From contig NZ_SLXK01000006.1 of assembly GCF_004341035.1 (NCBI RefSeq), forward strand, positions 62,001 to 126,000: DNA of 64,000 nt. Direction: 5' to 3'. Positions 45,726 through 54,671 of this stretch are shown here, piece after piece. Position 1 is the first letter of the stretch, and every line of letters starts with the position of its first letter. This stretch comes from Scopulibacillus darangshiensis. Its GTDB lineage: Bacteria > Bacillota > Bacilli > Bacillales > Sporolactobacillaceae. The position numbers were made by a program, and so were the translations under genes. Below the pieces are notes generated by a model that had not been told where the DNA came from, did not search any database, and saw only the letters and a list, made by a program, of their open reading frames with translations.

Positions 45726-46618
45726 TACCTTGAACCCCCTTGAAATTTATCTTGCAGCAGTTCCGATAGGACATTTGCGATAATTCTCCCTGCTGTCTTG
45801 GGCGCGACGATCCCAGGGAGTCCTGGAGCTAAAATGGCTTTTATTCCCCGCTTTTCCGCATAACGAAAGTCGGTGCCTCCCGGCTTTGATGCCACATCAA
45901 CAATTAGGGCATTTACCGGCATATTGGATAAAACCTCGCCGTCCAAAACCCTTGCCGGAATTGTGTTAATGCATACATCGATATCGTGGACATTCTGTTC
46001 AAGATCTCGAATATAAAATGGCTTCATACCCATCTCAGAAACCCTTGCCAGGTGTTCAGGTCTGCGGGCCCCCACCCGTACATTGGCACCAAGCGCCTGA
46101 AACGTTCGTGCAAAAGACATTCCGATTCTGCCTAGGCCTAATATGACAACTTTTGATTGATTGATGGTGATATCGGTATTTTGGATCACCATCATTAGAA
46201 CTCCTTCAGCGGTGGGAACAGAGTTATATATAGCAACATCATCACGTTCAAATAACTCCACAATATCCCTATTTGATTCTTTGGCAATAGAACTGAGATA
46301 TGGTGTGCTGATACCGGTATAAATGGTACAATGCTTCGGGGTCCTTTTGAGCCACTCCTTGGTTATTTTCACCGTTTTATCCGAAAATATTGTTTCTATA
46401 ATTCCCTCGTCGCTTGCCCCGCTTGTCGGTAATATAATACTGTCTACTTCGGCGCAGTCAACTTCATCCAATTCGACTTTTGAAGTCCCGTTATAATTCT
46501 GATCAAGCTGGTCAAACCCGACTAATGATAGCTGAGCATCAAGTTCATTTAATTTTTTGATCACCTCAAGCTGTCTGGCATCTCCACCTAAAATGACGAG
46601 TTTCTTCCCTGTTAACAT
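45725..46618 (-). CDS. spoVFA: Dipicolinate synthase subunit A
   Basis: Dehydrogenase-like subunit of dipicolinate synthase. An N-terminal domain (KKLVILGGDARQLEVIKKLNE) and a Rossmann domain (KVVILGLGRIGMSFARTFQALGANV) are visible. It has 297 residues. A GAGAGGGGAGATATG region precedes the ATG. A sigma-K-type promoter lies 70 bp upstream, so the spoVF block is probably switched on late in the mother cell, while asd-dapG-dapA also need vegetative promoters. Confidence 0.97.
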   Translation of the reverse strand: MLTGKKLVILGGDARQLEVIKKLNELDAQLSLVGFDQLDQNYNGTSKVELDEVDCAEVDSIILPTSGASDEGIIETIFSDKTVKITKEWLKRTPKHCTIYTGISTPYLSSIAKESNRDIVELFERDDVAIYNSVPTAEGVLMMVIQNTDITINQSKVVILGLGRIGMSFARTFQALGANVRVGARRPEHLARVSEMGMKPFYIRDLEQNVHDIDVCINTIPARVLDGEVLSNMPVNALIVDVASKPGGTDFRYAEKRGIKAILAPGLPGIVAPKTAGRIIANVLSELLQDKFQGGSR

Positions 46619-46687
46619 TTGCAGGCATATCTCCCCTCTCTAAGTAATTAGGCGTTCGAGGGAACGTATTTTAGTGAATCCTCGGAT

Positions 46688-46715
46688 TATAGTATGTGGG
46701 GGGTGCTCGGACGGT
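46688..46715 (-). promoter_or_regulatory. sigma-K-type promoter of spoVFA
   Basis: On the minus strand CATACTATA (46688-46696) fits the sigma-K -10 CATANNNTA exactly. The dinucleotide AC (within TCACCG, 46714-46715) is 17 bp upstream as the -35. The position is about 70 bp before the spoVFA start. Confidence 0.65.
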
Positions 46716-46719
46716 GAGC

Positions 46720-46759
46720 AAAAAAAAAAGCAACCGCCCATTGTTCAAAAAGGGCGGTT
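46720..46759 (-). terminator. mlpA terminator
   Basis: AACCGCCC (46732-46739) and GGGCGGTT (46752-46759) form an 8-bp stem, followed on the minus strand by GC and a run of about ten T. It ends only 5 bp before the sigma-K -35. Confidence 0.85.
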
Positions 46760-46795
46760 TACTATTTGGCCGGCACTTTTGGCCGCTTAAACAAT

Positions 46796-48037
46796 TTATT
46801 TATTGATTGCCTTCGGAAGCGCTCCCGAAGGGCTGATAACTGAACAGGAAAAACTTCCGTTAAAAATAGAAGCGGCAATTTCATGCACATCAGAGAGAGA
46901 AACAAGGTCAATTTTGGTAGACATTTCATCCATCGGTCGATCACGGCCCAAGATTAGTTCGTTCTTGGCATTTCGGCTCATTCTGCTGCTGGTGCTCTCA
47001 AGACTTAACATCATATTTCCTTTGATTTGTTCCTTGCTGTTTCTTAATTCCCTTTCACTGACACCTTTTTTCACCAAATGATCAAGAGATGCAAGAACCG
47101 TATCGTAAAGCTGGTCAAGCTGTTCTGCGCCTGTTCCTCCGTAAACTGTCAATAGACCACTGTCCCTATATGACGTGTGATATGAGAATATAGAGTAGGC
47201 GAGCCCCTTGTCCTCCCTAACCTCTTGGAACAATCTGCTGCTCATGCTGCCGCCGAGAATATTATTCATTACGATTAACGGATAAACGCTTTCATTACCA
47301 TTTGCTATTCCTTTAAAACCAAGGCAAATATGAGCCTGTTCTGTTTCCTTTTTTCTGGCAAGTTTGCCAGAGTGAAACACCGGTGCCTCATGCCCGATCT
47401 CTTTCGCGGTGACATCGTATTGAGAAAAGGTTGCATCAACAGATTCAATGATTGATTCATCAACATTTCCGGCAATTGAGACGACAATATTATTAGGTGT
47501 ATAATAATTGTTCATATAATTTCTTAGGTCATCCGAATGAAATTTATTTAGCGTTTCCTCAATACCAAGAATGGGGTAGCCAAGTGGATGTTGACCGTAG
47601 CTTGCTTCACTTAGCAGATCATGGACGAGATCATCCGGAGTATCTTCATACATCTTGATTTCTTCGTTAACGACTTGCTTTTCCTTTTTCAGCTCACCCT
47701 CATTCAGTGCTGAATGAAAAAACATATCCGAAAGCACATCAACTGCATATAGAGCATGTTCATCAAGAACCCTTGCATAATAACATGTATATTCCTTCGA
47801 AGTAAACGCATTCACTTGACCGCCAATCTGGTCAAATGCTTCCGCGATGTCACGTGCACTTCTTTTGGCTGTTCCTTTAAAAAGCATATGCTCAATAAAG
47901 TGTGAAATTCCGTTGTTTCTTTCCGTTTCATGACGTGATCCTGTTCCAATCCAGACACCGATCGTTACGGAACGTACGGTGGGGATTTTCTCAAGTAAGA
48001 TACGCACGCCATTCGAACAGGTGTGCTTTTGTGTCAA
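46796..48037 (-). CDS. mlpA: M16-family zinc peptidase MlpA (YmxG)
   Basis: Processing-peptidase-like metallopeptidase. HFIEHMLFKGT gives the zinc motif HxxEH near residue 50, and the later Glu is in NEEIKMYEDTPDD. It has 413 residues, a single-chain enzyme unlike the ymfF/ymfH pair. The start is TTG with GGAGGAGACATC upstream. In B. subtilis mlpA affects degradative-enzyme expression. It lies between ylxY and spoVFA; the small ymxH gene usually next to it is absent. Confidence 0.93.
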   Translation of the reverse strand: MTQKHTCSNGVRILLEKIPTVRSVTIGVWIGTGSRHETERNNGISHFIEHMLFKGTAKRSARDIAEAFDQIGGQVNAFTSKEYTCYYARVLDEHALYAVDVLSDMFFHSALNEGELKKEKQVVNEEIKMYEDTPDDLVHDLLSEASYGQHPLGYPILGIEETLNKFHSDDLRNYMNNYYTPNNIVVSIAGNVDESIIESVDATFSQYDVTAKEIGHEAPVFHSGKLARKKETEQAHICLGFKGIANGNESVYPLIVMNNILGGSMSSRLFQEVREDKGLAYSIFSYHTSYRDSGLLTVYGGTGAEQLDQLYDTVLASLDHLVKKGVSERELRNSKEQIKGNMMLSLESTSSRMSRNAKNELILGRDRPMDEMSTKIDLVSLSDVHEIAASIFNGSFSCSVISPSGALPKAINK

Positions 48038-48135
48038 AGATGTCTCCTCCTAAGTCCAGTCATTCTTTTTCCTAGAACCACTATAACATTTTAGACAATC
48101 AACCACAATTTTGAGACATTTTGAAAGTATTTTTT

Positions 48136-49101
48136 CTACCGGTTTATTCTTTTTTCGCTCATTAGTTCCGATACCGTGCCGAATCGGTACCCTTTTTCTT
48201 TAATGCCGACTATCATGTCCTCCAAACCAGCTGCAGCAGATTTCGTTGGGTGCATTAAAATCATTGAGCCGCTCTCTACCTTTGTAACAACGTGTCTGAC
48301 CATGTCCACTGGTGAAGGATTTTTCCAATCCACAGTGTCCACGGTCCATAAAATTGTTTTCATTCCAAGCTGATCAGCGGTATCAACCGTTTGCTGATTA
48401 AAACTGCCGCTTGGCGGTGCAAACCATTTTGGTTTAATATCTAACGTTGCTTGAATAATATCATTCGTCTTTTTTAATTCTTCTGTTGTTTCAGCCTTAG
48501 ACCGTTTGTTCAAGTCTGGATGGCTGTATGCATGATTACCAATATCATGTCCTTCTTCACTTATCATCTTAGCGAGGTCAGCATTCTTTTTGGTCCAGCT
48601 GCCGTCAAGAAAAAACGTTGCTTTAATATGATACTTATTTAACATCTTTAGAATTTGCGGGATGTATTCATTTCCCCATGCCACATTTATTAATAACGAT
48701 ACCATAGGCTTTTCCGGGTTCCCGCGATAAATTGGGGCAGGCCGTAAATCATTCAAATGAATATTCGGCGGCACTTCTGAATAAACAATTTTTTCAGTAT
48801 CAAAACCATCCTGCTTCATCTTTTTATAACTAGCCTTAATGTCAACAGACAAACCGTTATAACCCGGAATGGCTTTCCAAATCTTATCTATTTTTGCATC
48901 AATAGGTTTGATATCATGTTTGGCACTAAATACCTTAATTTTCTTATACAAGTCATTATGTATTGACCCTGCTGACGACGTCATGGCTTTTGTTGCATCT
49001 GGCCAAATAAACATGGCGGTATATGGATTTGTGAAACTTCCAAGGGTTAACACTAGTAAACCTGCAAAAAGTATGAGATGCATGGCATGTTTTCTTTTCA
49101 T
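48136..49101 (-). CDS. ylxY: YlxY-type polysaccharide deacetylase homologue
   Basis: Exported protein with a signal or anchor segment (residues 5-25) and a NodB-like domain. The histidine motif is intact (GNHAYSHPDLN), and FAPPSGSFNQQTVD and MILMHPT follow. The first motif, normally TFDDG, reads LLINVAWGNEYIPQIL and lacks both Asp residues, so deacetylase activity is doubtful. It has 321 residues. I took the ATG at 49101 with AAGGGGGG upstream. It lies between pnp and mlpA as in Bacillus. Confidence 0.88.
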   Translation of the reverse strand: MKRKHAMHLILFAGLLVLTLGSFTNPYTAMFIWPDATKAMTSSAGSIHNDLYKKIKVFSAKHDIKPIDAKIDKIWKAIPGYNGLSVDIKASYKKMKQDGFDTEKIVYSEVPPNIHLNDLRPAPIYRGNPEKPMVSLLINVAWGNEYIPQILKMLNKYHIKATFFLDGSWTKKNADLAKMISEEGHDIGNHAYSHPDLNKRSKAETTEELKKTNDIIQATLDIKPKWFAPPSGSFNQQTVDTADQLGMKTILWTVDTVDWKNPSPVDMVRHVVTKVESGSMILMHPTKSAAAGLEDMIVGIKEKGYRFGTVSELMSEKRINR

Positions 49102-49203
49102 ACCTATTCCCCCCTTGTACAACTTTATGCACTTTGGTAAGGGGAGTAGAACAAGTCTCAGGGAATAAAGAAAACCGATTGGCGAAGCCAGAGGCGTAGT
49201 TGC

Positions 49204-49275
49204 GACGCACAGGACGTGCTAGTACTGGCGTTGTAACAGGATGTTACGTCTTTAGCCAGTGCACTTATGTGCGTC
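49204..49275. repeat. nested stem-loop element with AGGAC and AGGAT loops
   Basis: Within the 334-bp gap between ylxY and pnp. Outer arms GACGCAC (49204-49210) and GTGCGTC (49269-49275), middle arms ACTGGC (49224-49229) and GCCAGT (49255-49260), inner hairpin GTAAC-AGGAT-GTTAC (49233-49247). An alternative hairpin GCAC-AGGAC-GTGC (49207-49219) competes with the outer stem. The flanking GGCGAAGCC motif and GTGCGTCAGAAA resemble, from memory, dispersed intergenic repeats of Bacillaceae. No coding frame is evident. Confidence 0.6.
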
Positions 49276-49301
49276 AGAAAGGCTACTGCTTGAATCCGCT
49301 T

Positions 49302-49389
49302 CTTTGCTGCCTTGCGACAAAACGAAGTGGAGGAGCATAACTATACTTTGCTGCCTTGCGACAAAACGAAGTGGAGGAGCATAACTATA
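49302..49389. repeat. two exact tandem copies of a 44-bp unit
   Basis: The unit starting CTTTGCTGCCTTGCGACA and ending CATAACTATA occurs at 49302-49345 and again, without a single change, at 49346-49389, followed by the first four bases of a third copy. It lies just downstream of the pnp terminator. Exact identity points to a recent duplication or slippage event. Confidence 0.95.
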
Positions 49390-49405
49390 CTTTCTGATTA
49401 ACTAA

Positions 49406-49435
49406 AAAAAGAAGCGGGTCCTTTTGACCTGCCTC
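49406..49435 (-). terminator. pnp terminator
   Basis: On the minus strand AAGAGGCAGGTC and GACCCGCTTCTT pair with G-U wobbles around a short AAAAG loop, followed by TTTTTTAG; immediately after the pnp stop. Confidence 0.8.
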
Positions 49436-51559
49436 TTATTCCTGACTATTCTTTTCTTCCTTTTCTTCCTTTTCATCAGTCATGGCTTGTTTTCTTGACA
49501 GCTTAATCCTGCCTTGTTTGTCGATATCAATGACTTTTACCAAAACCTCATCGCCAAGGCTCAGGATGTCTTCAACTTTATTAACACGTTTTTTATCAAG
49601 CTCGGATATGTGAACAAGTCCGTCTTTTTGGTTGAAAAGTTCTACAAAAGCACCAAACTTTTCGATACGTTTGACCTTTCCTAAGAAGATATCGCCAACC
49701 TTTACTTCCCGGACCAGATCTTCAATAATTCCTTTTGCCCTATCGTTCATTTCGGGATCGCTCGAGGCAATGAAGATTGTACCGTCTTGCTCAATATCAA
49801 TTTTTACTCCGGTATCCTCAATAATTTTATTAATGATTTTCCCGCTTGGTCCAATCACGTCGCGAATTTTATCAGGATTAATCGTCATGGTTAAAATTTT
49901 AGGTGCGTATTGTGAGAGTTCTTCTCTCGGTACGTCTAGTGTAGCCAGCATTGAATTCAAAATGGTCATGCGGCCTTCTTTTGCCTGATGCAGAGCCGTT
50001 TCCAGGATATCACGGTTAATTCCAGAAATCTTAATATCCATTTGAAGAGCAGTCACGCCTTTTTCAGTGCCGGCAACCTTAAAGTCCATATCGCCAAGGG
50101 CGTCTTCCATGCCTTGAATATCGGTTAAGACAACAACATCGTTCTCGTGCTTTACAAGACCCATTGCAATGCCGGCAACCGGAGCCTTAAGCGGAACCCC
50201 CGCATCCATCATGGCGAGTGTACTGGCACAAATGCTTGCCTGTGATGTTGAACCATTTGATTCAAGAACTTCCGATACAAGACGGATCGTGTAAGGGAAA
50301 GAGGTTTCAGAAGGAATGACAGGCTCTAATGCGCGTTCGCCAAGCGCACCATGTCCAATTTCTCTGCGTCCCGGTGCTCTCATTGGGCGTGCTTCGCCAA
50401 CGCTGAATGGCGGAAAGTTATAATGATGCATGAATCGTTTGGATTCTTCAGCATCCAGCCCATCGAGGATTTGAACGTCACCAAGTGCTCCTAAAGTACA
50501 AATGCTAAGGGCTTGGGTTTGTCCCCGAGTGAAAAGACCCGACCCATGCGTTCTTGGCAATAAGCCGACATCAGAAGAAAGCGGCCTAATTTCGTTGATG
50601 CGCCTACCATCAGGACGAATATGCTCGGTAACAATCATGCGCCGAACCTCTTCCTTAACAATCTTATGTAAGACATCCTCAACTTGTCCAATATCATCTT
50701 CATTTTCATTAGCCTCAAAGACTTCAAGAACCGAAGCTTTCACTGCATTAATCGCATCTTCTCTTGCATGTTTTTCAAAAGTCTTGATCGCTTGCTTCAT
50801 GCGGTCGCCGACCAATTCACGAACGCGCTGCTCAAGCGCTTCTTCTGCTTTAAATAGAACAACGGCCATCTTTTCTTTTCCAAGTTCAGCCGCAATCTTT
50901 TCCTGGAAAGCAACAAGTTTTTTGATTTCTTCGTGTCCAAATAGAATGGCATCAAGCATGACTTCTTCAGGTACCTCATCCGCCCCTGCTTCTACCATAT
51001 TTATAGCGGCTTTGGTGCCGGCAACAGTGAGATGGATGTCGCTCTTTTCCATTTGTTCAACCGAAGGGTTTATCACAAATTCACCATCAACCCGTCCGAC
51101 AATCACACCGGCGATCGGCCCGTCAAAAGGTATGTCAGAAATGCAAAGTGACAGAGATGATCCGAGCATTGCTGCCATTTCGGAAGAACAGTTTTGATCA
51201 ACACTCATGACCATACTGACAATTTGGACTTCATTTCGGAAACCGTCCTCGAATAATGGACGTATTGGACGATCAATAAGCCTGCTGGCAAGGATCGCTT
51301 TTTCACTAGGCCGGCCTTCCCGTTTGATAAAGCCTCCAGGAATTTTGCCAACAGCGTATAGACGTTCTTCGTAGTTCACTGTTAAAGGGAAAAAAGGTAA
51401 ATCTTTTGGTTCGCTAGAAGCGGTCGCAGTTGATAAAACGACCGTATCACCGTATCGAACCAACACAGCACCGTTAGCTTGCTTGGCAAGGCTGCCAATT
51501 TCAAGAGTTAACGGGCGGCCGGCCCAATCCATGGTGAATGATTGCTTATCTTGTTCCAT
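49436..51559 (-). CDS. pnp: Polynucleotide phosphorylase
   Basis: Phosphorolytic 3'-5' exoribonuclease of the RNA degradosome-like network with RNase Y and RNase J. Two RNase PH domains ([29 protein letters not shown] and [20 protein letters not shown]), a KH domain ([28 protein letters not shown]) and an S1 domain ([21 protein letters not shown]) are in the usual order. It has 707 residues with a Glu/Lys-rich tail. AGAGGGG precedes the ATG. Follows rpsO as in most bacteria. Confidence 0.98.
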   Translation of the reverse strand: MEQDKQSFTMDWAGRPLTLEIGSLAKQANGAVLVRYGDTVVLSTATASSEPKDLPFFPLTVNYEERLYAVGKIPGGFIKREGRPSEKAILASRLIDRPIRPLFEDGFRNEVQIVSMVMSVDQNCSSEMAAMLGSSLSLCISDIPFDGPIAGVIVGRVDGEFVINPSVEQMEKSDIHLTVAGTKAAINMVEAGADEVPEEVMLDAILFGHEEIKKLVAFQEKIAAELGKEKMAVVLFKAEEALEQRVRELVGDRMKQAIKTFEKHAREDAINAVKASVLEVFEANENEDDIGQVEDVLHKIVKEEVRRMIVTEHIRPDGRRINEIRPLSSDVGLLPRTHGSGLFTRGQTQALSICTLGALGDVQILDGLDAEESKRFMHHYNFPPFSVGEARPMRAPGRREIGHGALGERALEPVIPSETSFPYTIRLVSEVLESNGSTSQASICASTLAMMDAGVPLKAPVAGIAMGLVKHENDVVVLTDIQGMEDALGDMDFKVAGTEKGVTALQMDIKISGINRDILETALHQAKEGRMTILNSMLATLDVPREELSQYAPKILTMTINPDKIRDVIGPSGKIINKIIEDTGVKIDIEQDGTIFIASSDPEMNDRAKGIIEDLVREVKVGDIFLGKVKRIEKFGAFVELFNQKDGLVHISELDKKRVNKVEDILSLGDEVLVKVIDIDKQGRIKLSRKQAMTDEKEEKEEKNSQE

Positions 51560-51615
51560 GATTATGGGTGCCCCTCTCTAATTTAATCGATTTGTTTAAA
51601 CAATATTTTTTGCTA

Positions 51616-51648
51616 ATAAAAAAGCGGGAAACCTCCCGCTTTTTTTAG
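51616..51648 (-). terminator. rpsO terminator
   Basis: AAAGCGGG and CCCGCTTT form a perfect stem around GAAACCT-type loop bases, with a T run on the minus strand; between rpsO and pnp. Confidence 0.85.
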
Positions 51649-51651
51649 TAA

Positions 51652-51921
51652 TTATCGACGTAAACCGAGCTTGTTAATAAGCTCGCGGTAACGTGTAACA
51701 TCGTTGTTACGCAAGTAAGTAAGAAGATTACGACGTTTACCAACCATCTTAAGTAGACCGCGACGTGAATGGTGATCCTTCTTGTGTGTACGCAAGTGAT
51801 CATTCAGCGTGTTGATCTGCTCAGTTAGGATAGCAATTTGCACTTCCGGCGAACCTGTATCATTATCATGAGTTTTGAACTCACTGATCAGTTCGTTTTT
51901 ACGTTCTTGAGTTAAGGCCAT
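51652..51921 (-). CDS. rpsO: 30S ribosomal protein S15
   Basis: Primary 16S rRNA binding protein of the small subunit platform. Family landmarks are [49 protein letters not shown] and [13 protein letters not shown]. The 89 residues are canonical. It has its own promoter and a structured leader (51961-51995) that may be an S15 autoregulatory site. AGGAGGTGAAACAG precedes the ATG. Confidence 0.99.
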   Translation of the reverse strand: MALTQERKNELISEFKTHDNDTGSPEVQIAILTEQINTLNDHLRTHKKDHHSRRGLLKMVGKRRNLLTYLRNNDVTRYRELINKLGLRR

Positions 51922-51960
51922 CCTGTTTCACCTCCTGTTTCGAATCCCCGTCAGCCCAGC

Positions 51961-51995
51961 AACCGCCGGTGTATGCGAATCGCCATGCTGCGGTT
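51961..51995 (-). promoter_or_regulatory. structured leader of rpsO
   Basis: AACCGC (51961-51966) pairs with GCGGTT (51990-51995), enclosing a small GCG-ATT-CGC hairpin. It starts about 15 nt downstream of the rpsO -10 and 40 nt before the start codon. Leaders that bind S15 and repress translation are known for rpsO in several bacteria including Geobacillus; the specific fold here is only a candidate. On the plus strand the same hairpin is followed by a T run. Confidence 0.4.
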
Positions 51996-52013
51996 TTTTA
52001 TACAACAATAATT

Positions 52014-52042
52014 AGCATACATGTTTTTTAGCCAGAATTCAA
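52014..52042 (-). promoter_or_regulatory. rpsO promoter
   Basis: On the minus strand TTGAAT (52037-52042) and TATGCT (52014-52019) are spaced by 17 bp, in the gap between ribF and rpsO. Confidence 0.6.
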
Positions 52043-52092
52043 GTCATTACGGTAAAAGGTCGAAAAAAGCGAAAAATGCGGGTGTCCTTCTA

Positions 52093-53043
52093 TTATAAAC
52101 CATCTTCCTGAGAAAAATAACAAATCGCTTTTACTTTATCATTTTCCATTTGGGCAACAAGATCTTCTACATTATCAAACTTTTCCTCATCCCTTAGTTT
52201 CTTTCCCCAAGAGACGGTAACTTCTTCTCCGTAAAGATCACCATTAAAATCTAATAGGTACACTTCTATTGTCACAGGCTGATTATCATCATAAAAAGTC
52301 GGCCGAATCCCTATGCTGCACAATCCGTTATACCAGCGGCCATTCGCCTTCATTTGAACTGTATAAATACCATTTGCAGGGTAAACGTAGGGTGCATCAC
52401 ATTGTATGTTAGCCGTTGGGAATCCAATTGTTCGCCCGCGTTTGTCTCCATGGACGACAACACCCTTCATTTCATACGGCCTGCCCAAATACCGCGCTGC
52501 ACGATCAACCGCACCATCTGAAATTAATTCGCGGATTTTTGTTGTACTAATTTTCTCCCCGTCCATATCAACCCTTGATATAACTGAATACGAAAACATT
52601 TTACGAGAATATTCGCCAATGTTTTCCATATTCCCTTTTGCCATTCTGCCGTAAGTATAATCGAAGCCTGCAACAACATGTTTGGCATGGAGCTTGATCA
52701 AGTATTCATCCACAAATTCCTGGGGTGAAAGGCGGCTGAAGGTCTCATTGAATGTGACAAAATAGATTAAATCCACCCCCAAATCGGCGATAACCTCCGC
52801 TTTAGCATCTGGAGGAGTGAGATAGTTGTCCCTTTTCCTCAACTGTTTTAGCACCATCGAAGGATGGGGGTGAAAGGTCATTACGGCTGCTTGCAGACCC
52901 TTTTCTCTAGCCATTTCGACACCGGCCTTAATAACTCTCTGATGGCCGATATGGACGCCGTCAAAATAGCCGAGTGCAATGACTTTCTCTTTTGTGTCGT
53001 CATGATTAATATCAGGCGGATGTGTTAAATATATCTTTTCCAT
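52093..53043 (-). CDS. ribF: Bifunctional riboflavin kinase/FAD synthetase
   Basis: Makes FMN from riboflavin and FAD from FMN. The N-terminal adenylyltransferase domain has IALGYFDGVHIGHQRVI and FDYTYGRMAKGN with STTKIRELI. The C-terminal kinase domain has GDKRGRTIGFPTANI and NGIYTVQM. It has 316 residues. I took the ATG at 53043 with AAGGTG upstream; the frame is open 3 codons earlier. It is the last gene of the rimP-nusA-infB-truB operon, 12 bp after truB. B. subtilis calls it ribC. Confidence 0.96.
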   Translation of the reverse strand: MEKIYLTHPPDINHDDTKEKVIALGYFDGVHIGHQRVIKAGVEMAREKGLQAAVMTFHPHPSMVLKQLRKRDNYLTPPDAKAEVIADLGVDLIYFVTFNETFSRLSPQEFVDEYLIKLHAKHVVAGFDYTYGRMAKGNMENIGEYSRKMFSYSVISRVDMDGEKISTTKIRELISDGAVDRAARYLGRPYEMKGVVVHGDKRGRTIGFPTANIQCDAPYVYPANGIYTVQMKANGRWYNGLCSIGIRPTFYDDNQPVTIEVYLLDFNGDLYGEEVTVSWGKKLRDEEKFDNVEDLVAQMENDKVKAICYFSQEDGL

Positions 53044-53055
53044 TGCAGTCACCTT

Positions 53056-53967
53056 CTATAATTTATTAACAAGAACTTTATCAGGTTTCATTAATTCTGG
53101 TTTGGTAGGATGTTGCTGGTATATAGCCAGGCAATCACCATCCTTATTATATATGGTAAAGATACTATTTTGAAAGCCCTTTGGCAGATTTAAGACAGCA
53201 CCGTTCATTACCCGCTTTGCTGTCTGGTCATCAACCGTCAATGATTTTAAGTGTTTTAATGCCAAACTCATGTCCGAAAGGCATGATGCAAAGCTGTCCT
53301 CATTAATTTTCTGTTGAAGCATTTCAAATGTGTAGCAGTTTTTCAAGGAAAAAAGACCTGATCGAACTCTTGTTAATTTTTCAAGATGGGCAGGGTAACC
53401 TAATGCTTTTCCAATGTCGACAGCGAGAGTTCTGACATATGTGCCTTTGCTGCAATTCACCATGAAAGGGATGATGTCTTCGAACCTATTCTCAACACTA
53501 TTCAATGTTAAATCATAAATGATTACTTCACGCGCTGGCCTTTCCACAGTCAGGCCATTTCTTGCATATTCGTAAAGCTTCTTGCCATTGACTTTAACCG
53601 CTGAATACATAGGCGGTATCTGTACAATTCCCCCTATAAATTGATCAAAAACTGTTTCAATTTTCTCCCGTGTAAAACTCTCAGTAAGATCCATCTGTTC
53701 GATGACTTCCCCGGCCTGATCTTCAGTCGTAGTTGCTGACCCAAGGCGAATAACGCCGTCATAAGACTTTGGCAAGTCCGTAAGATACTGAGCGACCTTT
53801 GTTGCACGGCCAAAACAAATTGGCAGCACCCCATCGACAGCCGGATCTAATGTACCAGTATGACCGATCTTTTTATATTTTAACAGCCCCCTTAAGCGGC
53901 TGATACAGTCATGGGAAGTCATCCCCCTAGGTTTGTATAAAGGTAAAATGCCGGTATAATCCGCCAT
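53056..53967 (-). CDS. truB: tRNA pseudouridine-55 synthase TruB
   Basis: Isomerises U55 in the T loop of tRNA. GILPLYKPRGMTSHDCI at the start and the catalytic Asp in GHTGTLDPAVDGVLPICFGRATK, then KGTYVRTLAVDIG. It has 303 residues. I chose the ATG at 53967 preceded by AGAAGGGGG; the frame is open 13 codons upstream with no support. A 10-bp stem-loop (53993-54020) separates it from rbfA. Confidence 0.96.
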   Translation of the reverse strand: MADYTGILPLYKPRGMTSHDCISRLRGLLKYKKIGHTGTLDPAVDGVLPICFGRATKVAQYLTDLPKSYDGVIRLGSATTTEDQAGEVIEQMDLTESFTREKIETVFDQFIGGIVQIPPMYSAVKVNGKKLYEYARNGLTVERPAREVIIYDLTLNSVENRFEDIIPFMVNCSKGTYVRTLAVDIGKALGYPAHLEKLTRVRSGLFSLKNCYTFEMLQQKINEDSFASCLSDMSLALKHLKSLTVDDQTAKRVMNGAVLNLPKGFQNSIFTIYNKDGDCLAIYQQHPTKPELMKPDKVLVNKL

Positions 53968-53992
53968 GGCAAAGCCCCCTTCTCTGCATGGA

Positions 53993-54020
53993 GAAAGGAT
54001 AGACATCAGCCTATCCTTTC
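53993..54020. other. intraoperonic stem-loop between rbfA and truB
   Basis: GAAAGGATAG (53993-54002) and CTATCCTTTC (54011-54020) form a perfect 10-bp stem with an 8-nt loop just after the rbfA stop. There is no U-run on the minus strand. It may stabilise the upstream mRNA or mark a processing site. Confidence 0.5.
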
Positions 54021-54024
54021 CCTG

Positions 54025-54372
54025 TTATTCCCCGTTATTCAAGTCATGAAGCAGTCTGTCGATCCGGTTGCCGTATTCGATCGATTCGTCAAATTTAAAG
54101 CTGATTTCCGGTGTTTTCCGCAATCGAATGCGCTTGCCAACCTCAGACCTGATAAATCCTTTAGCTTTGGATAAACCGCTGATGGTATCTTCCTTTTGTT
54201 CATCGTTTCCTAGTACGGTAATATAAACCGTCGCTTGCTGCAAATCGCCGGTCACATCAACCCCTGTGACCGTAACAAAGCCCACACGAGGATCCTTAAT
54301 ACGGTTGCCGATAATATCACTCAGCTCTTTTTTCATTTGTTCGCCAACCCTATGAGCGCGTAAATTTGCCAT
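54025..54372 (-). CDS. rbfA: Ribosome-binding factor A
   Basis: KH-fold assembly factor for the 30S subunit, needed for 16S rRNA 5'-end maturation. [20 protein letters not shown] and [21 protein letters not shown], then [24 protein letters not shown]. It has 115 residues, typical. I chose the ATG at 54372 with GCGAGGTG upstream; the open frame overlaps ylxP by a few codons further on. Confidence 0.96.
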   Translation of the reverse strand: MANLRAHRVGEQMKKELSDIIGNRIKDPRVGFVTVTGVDVTGDLQQATVYITVLGNDEQKEDTISGLSKAKGFIRSEVGKRIRLRKTPEISFKFDESIEYGNRIDRLLHDLNNGE

Positions 54373-54389
54373 GTTGCTAACACCTCGCT

Positions 54390-54671
54390 TTAAAGCCATT
54401 CAAAGATGGTTTCAGTTCTTTCAATGTCACCGTTTTGATCGATCAGCTTGATTGCCTTTTGCAGCTCTCTCTCAACAGCGACTTTTTCATTTGCAACAGA
54501 CGTGAATACTAATTCGGTCCGCTGCCATGCCTCATGGAAACTAATTTCAGCAGCAGAAATATTAAACCGCTGTTTGGCTTTGGTTAAAATGCTTTTAATG
54601 ACGGCGCGTTTATCCTTAAGTGACTGTGCATTGTACAGCATGCATTCGCATCGCACAACGCCAATAATCAT
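54390..54671 (-). CDS. ylxP: YlxP family protein (DUF503)
   Basis: Small protein of 93 residues, DUF503: [27 protein letters not shown] and [22 protein letters not shown]. The fold is ferredoxin-like. Function is unclear; its conserved place between infB and rbfA suggests a link to ribosome assembly or translation. The start overlaps the infB stop by 4 nt. Confidence 0.92.
   Translation of the reverse strand: MIIGVVRCECMLYNAQSLKDKRAVIKSILTKAKQRFNISAAEISFHEAWQRTELVFTSVANEKVAVERELQKAIKLIDQNGDIERTETIFEWL

Noticed and set aside
41617-46795. Lysine riboswitch in the dap block
   Set aside because: No leader long enough or with the L-box core was seen before asd, dapG or dapA.
49302-49389. CRISPR array
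   Set aside because: The 44-bp units are directly adjacent without spacers and there are only two; no cas gene is in the window.
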